From an uncultured Lachnospiraceae bacterium (GTDB lineage: Bacteria > Bacillota > Clostridia > Lachnospirales > Lachnospiraceae): a stretch of DNA of 6,262 bases. Below, piece by piece: positions 5,730-6,262 of the stretch. The notes beneath the pieces were generated by a model. That model saw only the letters and a program-made list of their open reading frames with translations, was not told where the DNA came from and made no database searches. Position 1 is the stretch's first letter. Every line of letters begins with the position of its first letter. The position numbers and the translations under genes were made by a program. The stretch is from assembly GCA_945485625.1 (NCBI GenBank), contig CALYSH010000095.1:1-6262 (forward strand), given 5' to 3'.

Positions 5730-6262
5730 ATGGTTGCATGGAACAATTTTGATACTTTGAAGTCCTATCAGGAACTCAAGACAAACACCAGGAAGGTGAA
5801 GCTTGCTGAAGTGATGTCCGGTGAAAGCGGAGCGGAACGTGTAAAGAATCTAAGCATACCTATGGGCGCAGGACTTGTATATAATTATGCTGCAAAGGAA
5901 GTGGATGAGGACATCCTTTCCAAGCTGGCAGCACTGGCAGAGGAAGCGCAGCTGACTGAGAAGTACGCAGCGCTCTACAATGGCGAAGTAGTAAATACCG
6001 GTGAGAAGCGTCACGTATTGCACCAGTTGACCCGTGGACAGCTGGGTGATGCAGTAGTCGCTGATGGTGTGGATAAGAGAACCTTCTATGTGGAACAGCA
6101 GAACAGAATCGCCGACTTTGCAAAGAAGGTACATTCCGGTGAGATTGCGAATGCAGCCGGTGAGAAGTTCACTACGGTTGTTCAGATTGGTATCGGCGGA
6201 AGTGATCTGGGCCCCAGAGCAATGTACCTGGCATTGGAAAACTGGGCAAAGAAGAATGACAC
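5730..6262 (+). CDS. pgi: Glucose-6-phosphate isomerase, 3'-truncated by the window edge
   Basis: The frame is open from ATG 5730 to the right edge (177 full codons) with no stop. The product should interconvert glucose 6-phosphate and fructose 6-phosphate in the cytoplasm, linking glycolysis to sugar-nucleotide supply for envelope glycans. Two signatures support the call. The segment NTGEKRHVLHQLTR (~residues 89-102) matches the family's N..E.R.VLH region, and IGIGGSDLGP (153-162) is the phosphosugar-binding loop typical of Pgi. The N-terminus (VAWNNFDTLKSYQELK) and the ~150 residues before the glycine-rich loop suit the longer, E. coli-like type rather than the short Bacillus type. Only about a third of the expected protein is present, so the catalytic Glu, His and Lys further on cannot be checked. 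It is transcribed in the same direction as the upstream operon, 81 bp downstream. Confidence 0.93.
   Translation, partial: MVAWNNFDTLKSYQELKTNTRKVKLAEVMSGESGAERVKNLSIPMGAGLVYNYAAKEVDEDILSKLAALAEEAQLTEKYAALYNGEVVNTGEKRHVLHQLTRGQLGDAVVADGVDKRTFYVEQQNRIADFAKKVHSGEIANAAGEKFTTVVQIGIGGSDLGPRAMYLALENWAKKND

Noticed and set aside
5850..6134. Two - strand frames opposite pgi
   Set aside because: Both lie antisense to a clear Pgi coding sequence with diagnostic motifs, so they are shadow frames.

Overview
The window looks like chromosomal DNA of a Gram-positive anaerobe of the Clostridia, most likely a Lachnospiraceae-type bacterium. This is inferred from strong GGAGG-type ribosome binding sites, moderately AT-rich intergenic DNA, a DUF6020-type membrane protein and the style of the glucose-6-phosphate isomerase. 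No rRNA, tRNA, transposase gene or CRISPR array is visible, so the assignment rests on protein character alone.

Layout, left to right. (1) The 3' part of a SIMPL-domain (DUF541) gene, cut by the left edge and ending at 563 on the + strand. (2) A gene-free convergent spacer, 564-815, with a small palindrome and a short direct repeat but no convincing terminator. (3) A - strand gene, 2399 to 816, for a polytopic GT-C/ArnT-PMT-like glycosyltransferase. (4) A divergent intergenic region, 2400-2766, most of which is a compact set of nested inverted repeats at 2456-2627. (5) A + strand two-gene operon: a large multi-spanning DUF6020-like protein (2767-4590) joined by an ATGA overlap to an acyltransferase-3 family membrane protein (4587-5648). 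(6) The 5' part of pgi (glucose-6-phosphate isomerase), from 5730 to the right edge, with its own ribosome binding site and a candidate promoter.

The three central genes form a small cell-envelope glycan block. A GT-C enzyme uses lipid-linked sugars at the outer membrane face, a second large polytopic protein has a GT-C-like build, and an acyltransferase typically O-acylates surface carbohydrates. They sit between housekeeping genes. Their joint role is an inference; no substrate can be read from the sequence.

The most unusual object is the 2456-2627 element. An 8-bp closing repeat encloses three imperfect hairpins (25, 17 and 11 pairs) separated by linkers of only 1-3 nt, with purine-rich (G/A) internal loops on the + strand. 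This resembles a structured RNA or a small non-autonomous palindromic mobile element rather than a gene. It is bracketed by ATGA on both sides and has candidate promoters in both directions at its left edge. I could not assign it to a known family without a covariance search.
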